From the NCBI GenBank assembly GCA_903879825.1, contig CAIRND010000418.1, forward strand, positions 1 through 7,002: a stretch of 7,002 bases of DNA, given 5' to 3'. Under the pieces are notes generated by a model, which did no database searches, had not been told where the DNA came from, and worked only from the letters and a program-made list of their open reading frames with translations. The translations under genes and the position numbers were made by a program. This document shows, piece by piece, positions 1 to 6,679 of the stretch. Within the stretch, counting starts at the first letter, position 1; each line of letters opens with the position of its first letter. The DNA is from an uncultured Geobacteraceae bacterium (lineage in GTDB: Bacteria; Desulfobacterota; Desulfuromonadia; Geobacterales; Pseudopelobacteraceae).

Positions 1-1263
1 CTGCGTAGTGATTCGGGAGCCATCACCAGTTACCTGGCTGTCAAAGAAAATATTACTGAGAAGAAAAACATTACGGAACAGCTTATTGCCGCTAAAGAGA
101 GGGCGGAGGATGCTACCAGAGCCAAGAGTGACTTTCTGTCCACCATGAGCCATGAGCTCCGGACCCCAATGAACGGCGTGGTCGGCATGGCGGGCATACT
201 TCTGGATATGGAATTAGGCAAAGAACAACGCGAATACGCCGAGATGATCCGTACAAGCGGTGATAATCTCTTGAGTTTGATCAGCGGTATCCTTGATTTT
301 TCAAAAATTGAGGCACGCATGCTTGATTTGGAACTCAGTTATTTTGATGTGCGGAAGACAGTAAAAGATACGGCTGACATGCTGACGATACAGGCCAATA
401 AAGCCGGACTGGCCCTGACCTGTCGAATTGATCCTGATGTGCCGGCAGAGCTCAGGGGCGACGAGGGAAGAATCCGTCAGGTCATTACAAATCTTGTCGG
501 CAATGCCATTAAATTCACCCGTGAGGGCGAACTTGTCGTCAGTGTTAAGCTCCATGCGGAGCATTCTGATTACGTGGATATTTTGTTTGAAGTTAGTGAC
601 AACGGCATCGGCATACCGGAAGCGCGCTGTGCCGCAATTTTTGAACCATTCACCCAGGCTGATAGTTCAACTACCCGTAATTATGGCGGTAGCGGCCTGG
701 GGCTGGCAATATGTAAACAGTTGGCAGAGCTGATGGGGGGTGCGATCGGAGTTACGAGCGTGGAGGGTAGGGGCTCTACATTCTGGTTTACTGCCCGGCT
801 CGAGAAGCATGTTTCGAGAGATATTCAGAGCGATTCACATGATGAAATCCAACAGAAAGTGACTCTTTCTGTTGATCATGGTATCTGCGTACTATTGGCG
901 GAGGATAATATTATCAACCAGAGGGTAGCAGTGAAAATCCTGACTCAGCTCGGCTGTACGGTAGATGTGGCTTCTAATGGACATGAAGCTGTTCGTGCCT
1001 TAGAGCTGAAAAACTATGATCTTGTGCTGATGGATTGTCAGATGCCGCAGATGGATGGCTATGAAGCAACTACAGAAATCCGTAACAAACACTCTAACGT
1101 CATAAATCACGATGTAACTATCATTGCGATGACGGCGAATGCCACAACAGGTGATCGTGAAAAATGTCTTGCAGCCGGTATGAATGATTATCTGACCAAG
1201 CCGGTGAAGAAGAATAACCTGTTAGAGGTTATCGCACGATGGGTGGTCTCCACTACACACTGA
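1..1263 (+). CDS. Hybrid sensor histidine kinase with C-terminal receiver (5' end missing)
   Basis: The reading frame is open from the first base, so the start lies outside the window; 420 residues are visible. Residues are numbered from base 1. Residues 1-20 look like the last strand and exit of a PAS/PAC domain (…VKENITEKK), followed by a short coiled coil. HisKA follows, with the phospho-accepting His51 in SHELRTPMN (an H-E-x-x-T/P type dimerisation domain). The ATPase domain has an N-box around Asn164/Asn168, a G1 box DNGIGIP (200-206), an F-box IFEPF (213-217) and a G2 box GGSGLGLA (229-236). A receiver covers about 294-418, with acidic pair Glu301/Asp302, phospho-acceptor Asp345 in LMDCQMPQMDG and conserved Lys400. 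All catalytic boxes are intact, so the kinase should autophosphorylate and pass phosphate to its own receiver. There is no Hpt or DNA-binding domain at the C terminus. The signal sensed cannot be judged because the N-terminal part is missing. No clear terminator follows the TGA stop. Confidence 0.95.
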   Translation: MRSDSGAITSYLAVKENITEKKNITEQLIAAKERAEDATRAKSDFLSTMSHELRTPMNGVVGMAGILLDMELGKEQREYAEMIRTSGDNLLSLISGILDFSKIEARMLDLELSYFDVRKTVKDTADMLTIQANKAGLALTCRIDPDVPAELRGDEGRIRQVITNLVGNAIKFTREGELVVSVKLHAEHSDYVDILFEVSDNGIGIPEARCAAIFEPFTQADSSTTRNYGGSGLGLAICKQLAELMGGAIGVTSVEGRGSTFWFTARLEKHVSRDIQSDSHDEIQQKVTLSVDHGICVLLAEDNIINQRVAVKILTQLGCTVDVASNGHEAVRALELKNYDLVLMDCQMPQMDGYEATTEIRNKHSNVINHDVTIIAMTANATTGDREKCLAAGMNDYLTKPVKKNNLLEVIARWVVSTTH

Positions 1264-1355
1264 TATTGCCGCCATAATAATCCCTTCGTTATTTTATTAA
1301 TCATTGGTGTTTACTCACCGCATCACATGCATACTATTTTGCTGCTTTATTAGCA

Positions 1356-1384
1356 TTGACAATTAAGTCAGTGTTCGCGAAAAT
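1356..1384 (+). promoter_or_regulatory. Candidate sigma-70-type promoter upstream of the large hybrid kinase
   Basis: A perfect -35 hexamer TTGACA (1356-1361) is followed after 17 bases by GAAAAT (1379-1384), which matches the TATAAT consensus at four of six positions. A small dyad, TGAC-N6-GTCA (1357-1370), overlies the -35 and could be an operator. A start near 1391 would give the kinase gene at 1546 a leader of about 155 bases. It would leave almost no leader for the short ORF at 1406. This is judged on sequence match and spacing only. Confidence 0.35.
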
Positions 1385-1405
1385 GACGAAAGAGGCTCAC
1401 CATAT

Positions 1406-1513
1406 ATGAATTTCTCCAGTAATCAAAGCAGGTTGCTGACCTCAACAACTGTTTTCATTGCGGTGGTGCTGTCTACCGTTGCAATAACCTGCAGGTTACT
1501 CCGGTTTTATTAG
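1406..1513 (+). CDS. Possible 35-residue single-span membrane peptide
   Basis: ATG at 1406 opens a 35-codon frame ending in TAG. The peptide starts polar (MNFSSNQSR), has a hydrophobic stretch at about residues 10-28 (LLTSTTVFIAVVLSTVAIT), and ends basic and aromatic (CRLLRFY). That is the layout of a small single-span membrane protein. AGAGG at 1391-1395 could be a ribosome binding site, ten bases from the ATG, which is rather far. The stop lies 32 bases before the ATG of the large kinase, so it would be translated ahead of it. I recognise no family. Against it: the candidate promoter at 1356-1384 would place the transcript start on top of the binding site, and a 35-codon frame can occur by chance. 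It may be a leader peptide, a small membrane protein or simply leader DNA. Confidence 0.3.
   Translation: MNFSSNQSRLLTSTTVFIAVVLSTVAITCRLLRFY
1485..1498. repeat. 14-base perfect palindrome in the leader of the large kinase
   Basis: TAACCTGCAGGTTA reads identically on both strands. It lies 47 bases before the kinase ATG and inside the possible short ORF. Outside it, ACCG (1475-1478) can pair with CGGT (1502-1505), so an RNA hairpin could be extended with an internal loop; a TTTTAT run (1505-1510) follows. It could be a repressor/activator site or a weak attenuator. Seeing it by chance in a window of this length is not excluded. Confidence 0.45.
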
Positions 1514-1534
1514 TGCTGGGGCTTTGTACTTTCC

Positions 1535-1541
1535 GGGGTGA
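1535..1541 (+). promoter_or_regulatory. Ribosome binding site that sets the start at 1546
   Basis: GGGGTGA lies four bases before ATG 1546, seven counted from the end of the G run. GGTGAT matches the extended complement of the 16S rRNA 3' end. An in-frame GTG at 1513 would lengthen the protein by eleven residues, but it overlaps the stop of the short ORF and would put uncharacteristic residues before the signal peptide. ATG 1546 is therefore preferred. Confidence 0.7.
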
Positions 1542-1545
1542 TATA

Positions 1546-4500
1546 ATGCGAATTTATTTTGTACTGATACTCTTCGTCTTAACTGTTTTCATGAGTTGCA
1601 CTCCACTATGGGCAGCTGACCAGCGTGTCATACGGGTCGGTGCTTTCAACTATTATCCCGGGATATTCAAGGATACTGATGGATCTGTTAAGGGGTTCTA
1701 TGTTGATGCTCTGGCGGATATCGCCCAACGTGAAAATATCCGCTTCGAATATGTGTATGGTTCCTGGAGTGAGGGGCTTGAGCGGGTTAAAGCCGGCGAC
1801 GTCGATCTCCTGACAAGTGTGGCTTTTACCCCGGAACGGGCGGAGTTTCTGGATTACGTCAAGACCCCTCTCTTGACCGTATGGGGTGAATTGTACGTGC
1901 CGTTAGCATCTGAAATAGACGGTATTCGCGCTGTGCAGGGAAAGAAAATAGCGGTAATGAAAGGTGATTTTAATGCACGGCATTTTATTGAGCTTGTAAA
2001 AAAATTCGATATTACCTGTGAATTTGTAGAGGTGGCCGGATTTGACGATGTTTTTGAAGCGGTGTCAAAAAAAACTGTAGATGCCGGAGTGGTGAACAGC
2101 ACATTTGGCGTCGCCAAGCAGAAGGAATATGACCTTCGTTCCACCGGTGTCGTTTTTAACCCGTTTGATATTTTCTTTGCCGTTGCCAAGGGGAAAAATA
2201 AAGAACTTCTGGTGCTTCTGGATACCTATCTTGACAATTGGAAGCATCAGAATGACTCGCCATTTAACAAAGCCCGTCAGAAATGGTCTTACGCTGGCAG
2301 TGGTGTGGTATTTTCAACTCCCCGATGGCTTGTTGTTTCGGTCGCAGTGCTGGCACTGTTCGCACTCTTCGCGTTTGCTTTTATAGTGGTGCTCAGAAGG
2401 CAGGTGCACAGTAAAACTCGTTCGGTAATTGAGTCAGCTAAACTGTATCAAAGGGTATCCGAGCGCCAGAATGCGATCCTGGCAGCTGTCCCGGATATCA
2501 TTATGGAGGTCGACAGAGATAAAGTCTATACATGGGCCAATAATGCCGGTCTGGCATTTTTTGGTGAAAATGTGCTTAGCAAAGAAGCTTCGTATTATTT
2601 TGAAGGGAATCAGAGAACCTATGAAACTGTCCAGCCATTATTTGATGAAGGGAGCAGTAAAGCGCTCTATGTGGAAAGCTGGCAGCGGCGGAAGGACGGT
2701 GAAGTCAGGTTGCTTGCGTGGTGGTGCAAGACAGTTGTGGATGAGCATGGTTTAGTGACCGGTACACTGTCGACGGCTCGCGACATCACAGAGATCAAAC
2801 GGGCGGAGGATGAAAGGGTCGCAGTCTCTGAGCGCTTCAAAACCATCATGGACAGCATTGATGCACTTGTCTATGTGGCTGATATGGAGACCTACGAGCT
2901 CCTTTTTATAAATAAATACGGCAAAAATCTGTTCGGTGATATAGAAGGGAGCATCTGCTGGCAGACTCTGCAATGCGGACAATTAGCGCCATGCACCTTC
3001 TGCACAAACACTCGTTTGGTCCTTGAAAATGGCCAACCGGCCGGCGTGTATGTCTGGGAGTTCCAGAATACTGTTACCGGCCATTGGTACCAATGTCGGG
3101 ATAAAGCGATTCCCTGGCATGATAATCGCCTGGTACGGATGGAAATTGCCACAGATATCACCGAAAGCAAACAGATGGAGCTCTCGTTGAGAACTGGCAA
3201 AGAACGGTACAAGCTCCTTACCGAATCAGTTTCGGCAATCCCGTGGGAATTTAATATTCAACAAAACAGATGGACGTATGTAGGGCCACAGACTGAAAAG
3301 ATCCTCGGTTATGCTTCAGATGAGTGGAGCACCCTTGAATGGTGGCAGGACAGGATTCACCCTGATGACAAATCGTGGGTGCCGAATCTGTGCAGATGCC
3401 TTACTGTCAAGGGGGAGGACCATTCTCTGGAATATCGCTTGATGGCTAAGGATGGCAGTATTGTTTGGGTTAACGATCTTGTCTCGGTTGAAATGAAGGA
3501 TGGGCGCCCGGTGTTTCTACGTGGCATCATGCTCGATATTACCCTGCAAAAGCGGAGTGAGGAAGAAAAGAACCGGTTGGAATCGCAGTTGCATCAATCG
3601 CAAAAGATGGAATCGGTAGGTCAATTGGCCGGGGGAGTTGCACACGACTTCAACAATATGCTTACCATCATCCTTGGGCGCACGGAATTTGCTCTTATGA
3701 AGATGGACCAGTCTCAGCCGCTCTTTGCGCACCTTTCTGAAATCCATACCGCAGCAGAACGATCTGCGGCTCTCACCCGGCAATTGTTGACCTTTGCCCG
3801 CAAACAGACCATAGCTCCAAAAATTATTGACCTCAATGAGACAATTGTCGGGATGCTGAAAATGTTGCAGCGCCTCATCGGAGAGGCTATTCAGTTGGCC
3901 TGGCTGCCGAAGTCAAATCCCGGAATGGTCAAGATGGACCCATCCCAGATAGATCAGATACTGGCTAATCTATGTGTTAATGCCCGTGATGCTATCGATG
4001 GTATTGGAAAGATTACGATTGAGACCGGAAAGATGATCGTTGACGAACACAGCACTGTTAATTCTGAACTTGCTCCAGGCACGTACGTACTCCTCTCGAT
4101 AAGTGACAATGGATGCGGTATGAGTAAGGATACCGTTGTTCACATCTTCGAACCGTTCTTTACAACCAAAGGCATCGGCTCGGGCACCGGTCTCGGATTG
4201 GCTACGGTCTACGGCATTGTTAAACAGAATAATGGGCACATACGTGTGTTCAGCGAACCGGGTCAGGGAACTACTTTCACGCTGTACCTGCCAACGTATG
4301 AGGGTGCAGAAGAGCTTATCCTTACGAATGATGCGAAGGATGAATTGCCCCGTGGTATTGAGACAATCCTTTTAGTAGAGGACGAACAGTCAATTTTGAG
4401 CATGGCTACCATGATGCTCGAAGAGCAGGGTTACACTGTGTTGCCAACAAGTTCTCCCGTTGATGCAATAAATACAGCTAATGAGTATGCAGGCGACATA

Positions 4501-4725
4501 AGCCTGCTTATGACTGACGTGATAATGCCGGAAATGAATGGCTTGGTGCTGGCAAATAAACTGCGAGTGCTTTATCCAGACATAAAGCATCTCTTCATGT
4601 CCGGATTTACGGCTGATGTCATAGCCCATCACGGATTTCTCGATGATGGTGTGCATTTTATTCAGAAGCCATTCACACTGCTTGAAATTACAACCATAGT
4701 GCGCGACGTATTGGATGAAAAGTAA
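1546..4725 (+). CDS. Membrane hybrid histidine kinase: solute-binding sensor, three PAS domains, HisKA, HATPase, receiver
   Basis: Residues are numbered from ATG 1546 (1059 residues). Residues 1-25 are a signal peptide, with likely cleavage near LWAA-DQ. Residues 27-240 resemble a family 3 solute-binding domain (SBP_bac_3): GFYVDALADIA, DVDLLTSVAFTPER with Arg98 at the usual ligand-carboxylate position, and GKKIAVMKGD. One membrane helix follows (261-283), ending in Arg-Arg. Three PAS domains sit at about 306-420, 430-542 and 554-669, the last of PAS_3 type (WWQDRIHPDD, YRLMAKDGS). A coiled coil leads to HisKA with His700 in VAHDFNNML. The ATPase has Asn812, G1 DNGCGM (854-859), IFEPFFTTK and G2 GSGTGLGLA (878-886). 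The receiver (about 940-1056) has Glu945/Asp946, phospho-acceptor Asp991, Ser1019 and Lys1041. Every catalytic residue is present, so the kinase should be active. It probably senses a periplasmic small molecule and relays it inward. The ligand and output partner cannot be read from the sequence. Confidence 0.95.
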   Translation: MRIYFVLILFVLTVFMSCTPLWAADQRVIRVGAFNYYPGIFKDTDGSVKGFYVDALADIAQRENIRFEYVYGSWSEGLERVKAGDVDLLTSVAFTPERAEFLDYVKTPLLTVWGELYVPLASEIDGIRAVQGKKIAVMKGDFNARHFIELVKKFDITCEFVEVAGFDDVFEAVSKKTVDAGVVNSTFGVAKQKEYDLRSTGVVFNPFDIFFAVAKGKNKELLVLLDTYLDNWKHQNDSPFNKARQKWSYAGSGVVFSTPRWLVVSVAVLALFALFAFAFIVVLRRQVHSKTRSVIESAKLYQRVSERQNAILAAVPDIIMEVDRDKVYTWANNAGLAFFGENVLSKEASYYFEGNQRTYETVQPLFDEGSSKALYVESWQRRKDGEVRLLAWWCKTVVDEHGLVTGTLSTARDITEIKRAEDERVAVSERFKTIMDSIDALVYVADMETYELLFINKYGKNLFGDIEGSICWQTLQCGQLAPCTFCTNTRLVLENGQPAGVYVWEFQNTVTGHWYQCRDKAIPWHDNRLVRMEIATDITESKQMELSLRTGKERYKLLTESVSAIPWEFNIQQNRWTYVGPQTEKILGYASDEWSTLEWWQDRIHPDDKSWVPNLCRCLTVKGEDHSLEYRLMAKDGSIVWVNDLVSVEMKDGRPVFLRGIMLDITLQKRSEEEKNRLESQLHQSQKMESVGQLAGGVAHDFNNMLTIILGRTEFALMKMDQSQPLFAHLSEIHTAAERSAALTRQLLTFARKQTIAPKIIDLNETIVGMLKMLQRLIGEAIQLAWLPKSNPGMVKMDPSQIDQILANLCVNARDAIDGIGKITIETGKMIVDEHSTVNSELAPGTYVLLSISDNGCGMSKDTVVHIFEPFFTTKGIGSGTGLGLATVYGIVKQNNGHIRVFSEPGQGTTFTLYLPTYEGAEELILTNDAKDELPRGIETILLVEDEQSILSMATMMLEEQGYTVLPTSSPVDAINTANEYAGDISLLMTDVIMPEMNGLVLANKLRVLYPDIKHLFMSGFTADVIAHHGFLDDGVHFIQKPFTLLEITTIVRDVLDEK

Positions 4726-4751
4726 GTTATTACACTAAATTATTTGTAGTC

Positions 4752-4791
4752 ATACATAGTTGTGATATATGTAGAAAAACAACTCATGTAT
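4752..4791 (+). repeat. Inverted repeat directly before the chemoreceptor ribosome binding site
   Basis: The left arm ATACATAGTTGT (4752-4763) pairs with ACAACT (4779-4784) and ATGTAT (4786-4791); all twelve bases are complementary, with one bulged C at 4785. The loop is 15 bases. The right arm ends one base before GGAGG (4792-4796). A competing pairing also exists: TACATA (4753-4758) with TATGTA (4768-4773). As RNA this could influence translation start; as DNA it could be an operator. No c-di-GMP riboswitch core is recognisable. Presence of the repeat is certain, its role is inference. Confidence 0.55.
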
Positions 4792-4796
4792 GGAGG
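4792..4796 (+). promoter_or_regulatory. Ribosome binding site that sets a TTG start
   Basis: GGAGG ends five bases before TTG 4802. That frame gives a lysine-containing N terminus (MNISKK) and then the first membrane helix, as expected for a chemoreceptor. The next in-frame ATG (4823) lies 26 bases from GGAGG, too far, and would remove the basic residues before the helix. ATG 4786 is in another frame. Confidence 0.75.
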
Positions 4797-4801
4797 ATTA
4801 A

Positions 4802-6421
4802 TTGAATATTTCAAAAAAATTGATGTTAGCCTTGGGGATGACAAGCGCAATAGTGTTAATCTGCGTACTGATTCCACTGATAACGACATTTGGACTTAAT
4901 AGAGTACAGGTAAAGCTGACAAACTATGAGAGTATTCAAAAGGAGATCGGTCTTACTCAGGATCTGCAACTGCAGGTTGCCAATGTCTGGCAGTTCATCA
5001 CCGATGCCAGCCTGACCAAAGAAAAAGAAGTTATAGAAAAAGAGGCCAAGCCTGCCTACGACATTTCACTAAAGCTGGTTATCGACCTCATAGAACTCAA
5101 TAAAAATGATGCGGCATCCACCTTGCTGTTGAAATCAATACAGGCATCACTGCCCACTATGTGGCAAACAGGACTACGGATGTTTGACGCGTACGGCATA
5201 AGTCAGGAAGCAGGCAACAAAGCAATGGATGAATATGACAAGGCTTGTGACCGTGTTATTAAGACTGCTGCCGAAGTTGCTGCCTTAAATAAAAAAGAGA
5301 GCCAGGTCGGGATGCTGATGACAATCGGTAATCTGTCTGTATTGTCAAAACAGGTTTCCACCGTAGGGATTATAGCAGCAGTAACCGGAATTTCTGTTAT
5401 CACCCTGATGGTTCTTGTCAGGCGTTCCATAGTAAATCCCCTCAGGTTGATCCTAAATGAAGTTAACGATCTGGCAGATGGAGAGGGAGATCTGACCAAA
5501 AGGATCAATATCTCCGGTAATGATGAAATTTCAGAAGTCGGAAAAATGCTTAACCGCTTTATTGAAAAGTTGCACAATATCATCAATCAGGTTTCCGGCA
5601 GTTCAATCCAACTAGCCTCTTCCGCCATTGAGCTGCGGTCAACCTCCAAAGAAATGCTGGAGAGTATTGCCCAGCTTTCGTCACAATCAACTTCTCTTGC
5701 AACTGCCGGAGAAGAAATGTCTGCTACTTCTGGAGATATTGCCAATAACTGCCACCACGCCGCAACCAATGCTGGTGGCGCCAGTAATAAAGCAAATCGG
5801 GGCGCATTAATAGTTGGCCAGTCGATTGCAGTAATGAATACAATTGCCGAGCGGGTTCAAAGCGCAGCCAGGACAGTTGACGCACTAGGTGCACGGTCAA
5901 AGCAGATTGGAACGATTATTGGCACTATTGAAGATATTGCCGATCAGACCAACCTCCTGGCGCTAAATGCCGCTATTGAAGCTGCTAGAGCAGGTGAACA
6001 GGGACGAGGTTTTGCGGTTGTTGCTGATGAAGTCCGTGCACTTGCAGAGCGCACAACACGTGCGACCAAAGAGATTGGCGAGATGATCAAAGCCGTACAA
6101 AATGAAACCAAAGATGCGGTTGCCTCAATGGAGCAGAGCGTCAGCCAGGTAGAACAGGGCGGGATCCATGCTGAGGAGTCAGGTCGGTCATTACAGGAGA
6201 TATTAAGCATAATAAATGACGTTACTGACCAGATAAGTCAGATAGCTACAGCCGCCGAAGAACAAACCGCCACTACCCGTGAAATCAGTCAAAATGTGCT
6301 CAACCTGAATGAACTTGCTCAGCATAACAATCATGCACTGCATGAAACCACTATAGCTGCTAATGATGTTTCGCGTCAGGCTGAGGAGTTAAAGCGGCTA
6401 GTGGAACAGTTTAAGCTTTAA
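4802..6421 (+). CDS. Methyl-accepting chemotaxis protein (transmembrane chemoreceptor)
   Basis: The protein has 539 residues from the TTG start. The first membrane helix is at about 8-32 and a periplasmic, mostly helical ligand region covers about 33-184, probably a four-helix bundle (VANVWQFITDASLTKEKE). The second helix is at about 186-206, followed by a HAMP domain (208-262) with Pro213 and DGEGDLTKRI. The signalling hairpin contains the highly conserved EDIADQTNLLALNAAIEAAR (377-396) and GEQGRGFAVVADEVR, which bind CheA and CheW. Probable methylation pairs Glu304/Glu305 (ATAGEEMSAT) and Glu486/Glu487 (ATAAEEQTAT) lie symmetrically around residue 395. With about 136 residues on each side after HAMP, this suggests the 36-40-heptad range. 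There is no C-terminal NWETF-like tether for CheR/CheB. It should steer motility or another Che-type pathway; its ligand is unknown. It starts 76 bases after the kinase stop and may share its transcript. Confidence 0.96.
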   Translation: MNISKKLMLALGMTSAIVLICVLIPLITTFGLNRVQVKLTNYESIQKEIGLTQDLQLQVANVWQFITDASLTKEKEVIEKEAKPAYDISLKLVIDLIELNKNDAASTLLLKSIQASLPTMWQTGLRMFDAYGISQEAGNKAMDEYDKACDRVIKTAAEVAALNKKESQVGMLMTIGNLSVLSKQVSTVGIIAAVTGISVITLMVLVRRSIVNPLRLILNEVNDLADGEGDLTKRINISGNDEISEVGKMLNRFIEKLHNIINQVSGSSIQLASSAIELRSTSKEMLESIAQLSSQSTSLATAGEEMSATSGDIANNCHHAATNAGGASNKANRGALIVGQSIAVMNTIAERVQSAARTVDALGARSKQIGTIIGTIEDIADQTNLLALNAAIEAARAGEQGRGFAVVADEVRALAERTTRATKEIGEMIKAVQNETKDAVASMEQSVSQVEQGGIHAEESGRSLQEILSIINDVTDQISQIATAAEEQTATTREISQNVLNLNELAQHNNHALHETTIAANDVSRQAEELKRLVEQFKL

Positions 6422-6521
6422 CAGGGGAAAGCATGGGTTATTTGTCCAAGAGTATACCACCTCATGAATATTTAGCTCGTAACAGTTGATGATTTACTTC
6501 GCCGGTCAAGATTGCAGTCAG

Positions 6522-6565
6522 ATAATATGTCAAAGGACATCGTACTTGACATAATATATCTTATG
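6522..6565. repeat. Cluster of overlapping inverted repeats between chemoreceptor and recombinase
   Basis: ATAATATGTC (6522-6531) and GACATAATAT (6548-6557) form arms complementary at nine of ten positions. ATGTC (6527-6531) can instead pair with a nearer GACAT (6536-6540) around AAAG. CATAA (6550-6554) pairs with TTATG (6561-6565). These alternatives exclude one another. The stems are AT-rich and lack a following T run, so this is not a standard terminator. It could be a control region or a recombinase binding site, or a by-product of AT-rich sequence. Confidence 0.4.
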
Positions 6566-6617
6566 GGACGGACCCGTCATTTTCTAGGTGTTGCTTTTAA
6601 TAGATAAATAAGTACTT

Positions 6618-6645
6618 TTGTTCTGCAACACATTTAAAGTATAAT
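6618..6645 (+). promoter_or_regulatory. Candidate promoter for the recombinase gene
   Basis: A perfect -10 TATAAT (6640-6645) stands 16 bases after TTGTTC (6618-6623), a weak -35 with three of six matches. Transcription would start near 6652, giving a short leader before the ribosome binding site at 6671. An inverted repeat, AGT-ATAAT-TGGTC-ATTAT-C-ACT (6638-6659, one bulged base), covers the -10 and could be an operator. Support is from sequence match only. Confidence 0.4.
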
Positions 6646-6670
6646 TGGTCATTATCACTGTTGCATAGTC

Positions 6671-6678
6671 GAGGTGAT
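6671..6678 (+). promoter_or_regulatory. Ribosome binding site favouring the second of two adjacent ATGs
   Basis: GAGGTGAT is an eight-base match to the extended Shine-Dalgarno sequence. ATG 6677 overlaps it, leaving two bases after GAGG; ATG 6680, in the same frame, leaves five. The second ATG is therefore the likelier start, with a one-residue difference. Confidence 0.6.
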
Positions 6679-6679
6679 G

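Noticed and set aside
1276..1293. Possible terminator after the first kinase (AATAA … TTATT).
   Set aside because: A five-base AT-only stem with no GC core; not a credible intrinsic terminator.
1383..1409. An 8-codon frame overlapping the start of the 35-codon frame by ATGA.
   Set aside because: It overlaps the candidate -10 hexamer, has no ribosome binding site, and is of a length expected by chance.
1465..1483. Sigma-54-type promoter (GG … GC) upstream of the large kinase.
   Set aside because: The GG and GC are 14 bases apart; the sigma-54 -24/-12 elements need 10.
1513..1545. GTG 1513 as start of the large kinase, adding eleven residues.
   Set aside because: It overlaps the stop of the short frame, and the ribosome binding site at 1535-1541 together with the signal-peptide position favours ATG 1546.
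4726..4801. c-di-GMP (GEMM) riboswitch before the chemoreceptor.
   Set aside because: The leader is too short and lacks the conserved GEMM core sequences; only the simple inverted repeat is present.
5203..6210. Several minus-strand open frames opposite the chemoreceptor, and similar ones opposite the kinases.
   Set aside because: They lie wholly within strongly supported plus-strand genes, have low-complexity Ser/Ala/Arg-rich translations and no recognisable domain.
6433..6489. An 18-codon frame (ATG GGT TAT … TGA) just after the chemoreceptor, preceded by AGGGGA.
   Set aside because: The spacing to the purine-rich run is acceptable, but the peptide is very short, has no recognisable feature and lies in an AT-rich gap. 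It is not supported as a gene.
6567..6585. GACG-GACC-CGTC hairpin followed by ATTTTCT, as a terminator for the chemoreceptor gene.
   Set aside because: The stem is only four base pairs and the T run is interrupted; it lies about 145 bases after the stop. Too weak to call.
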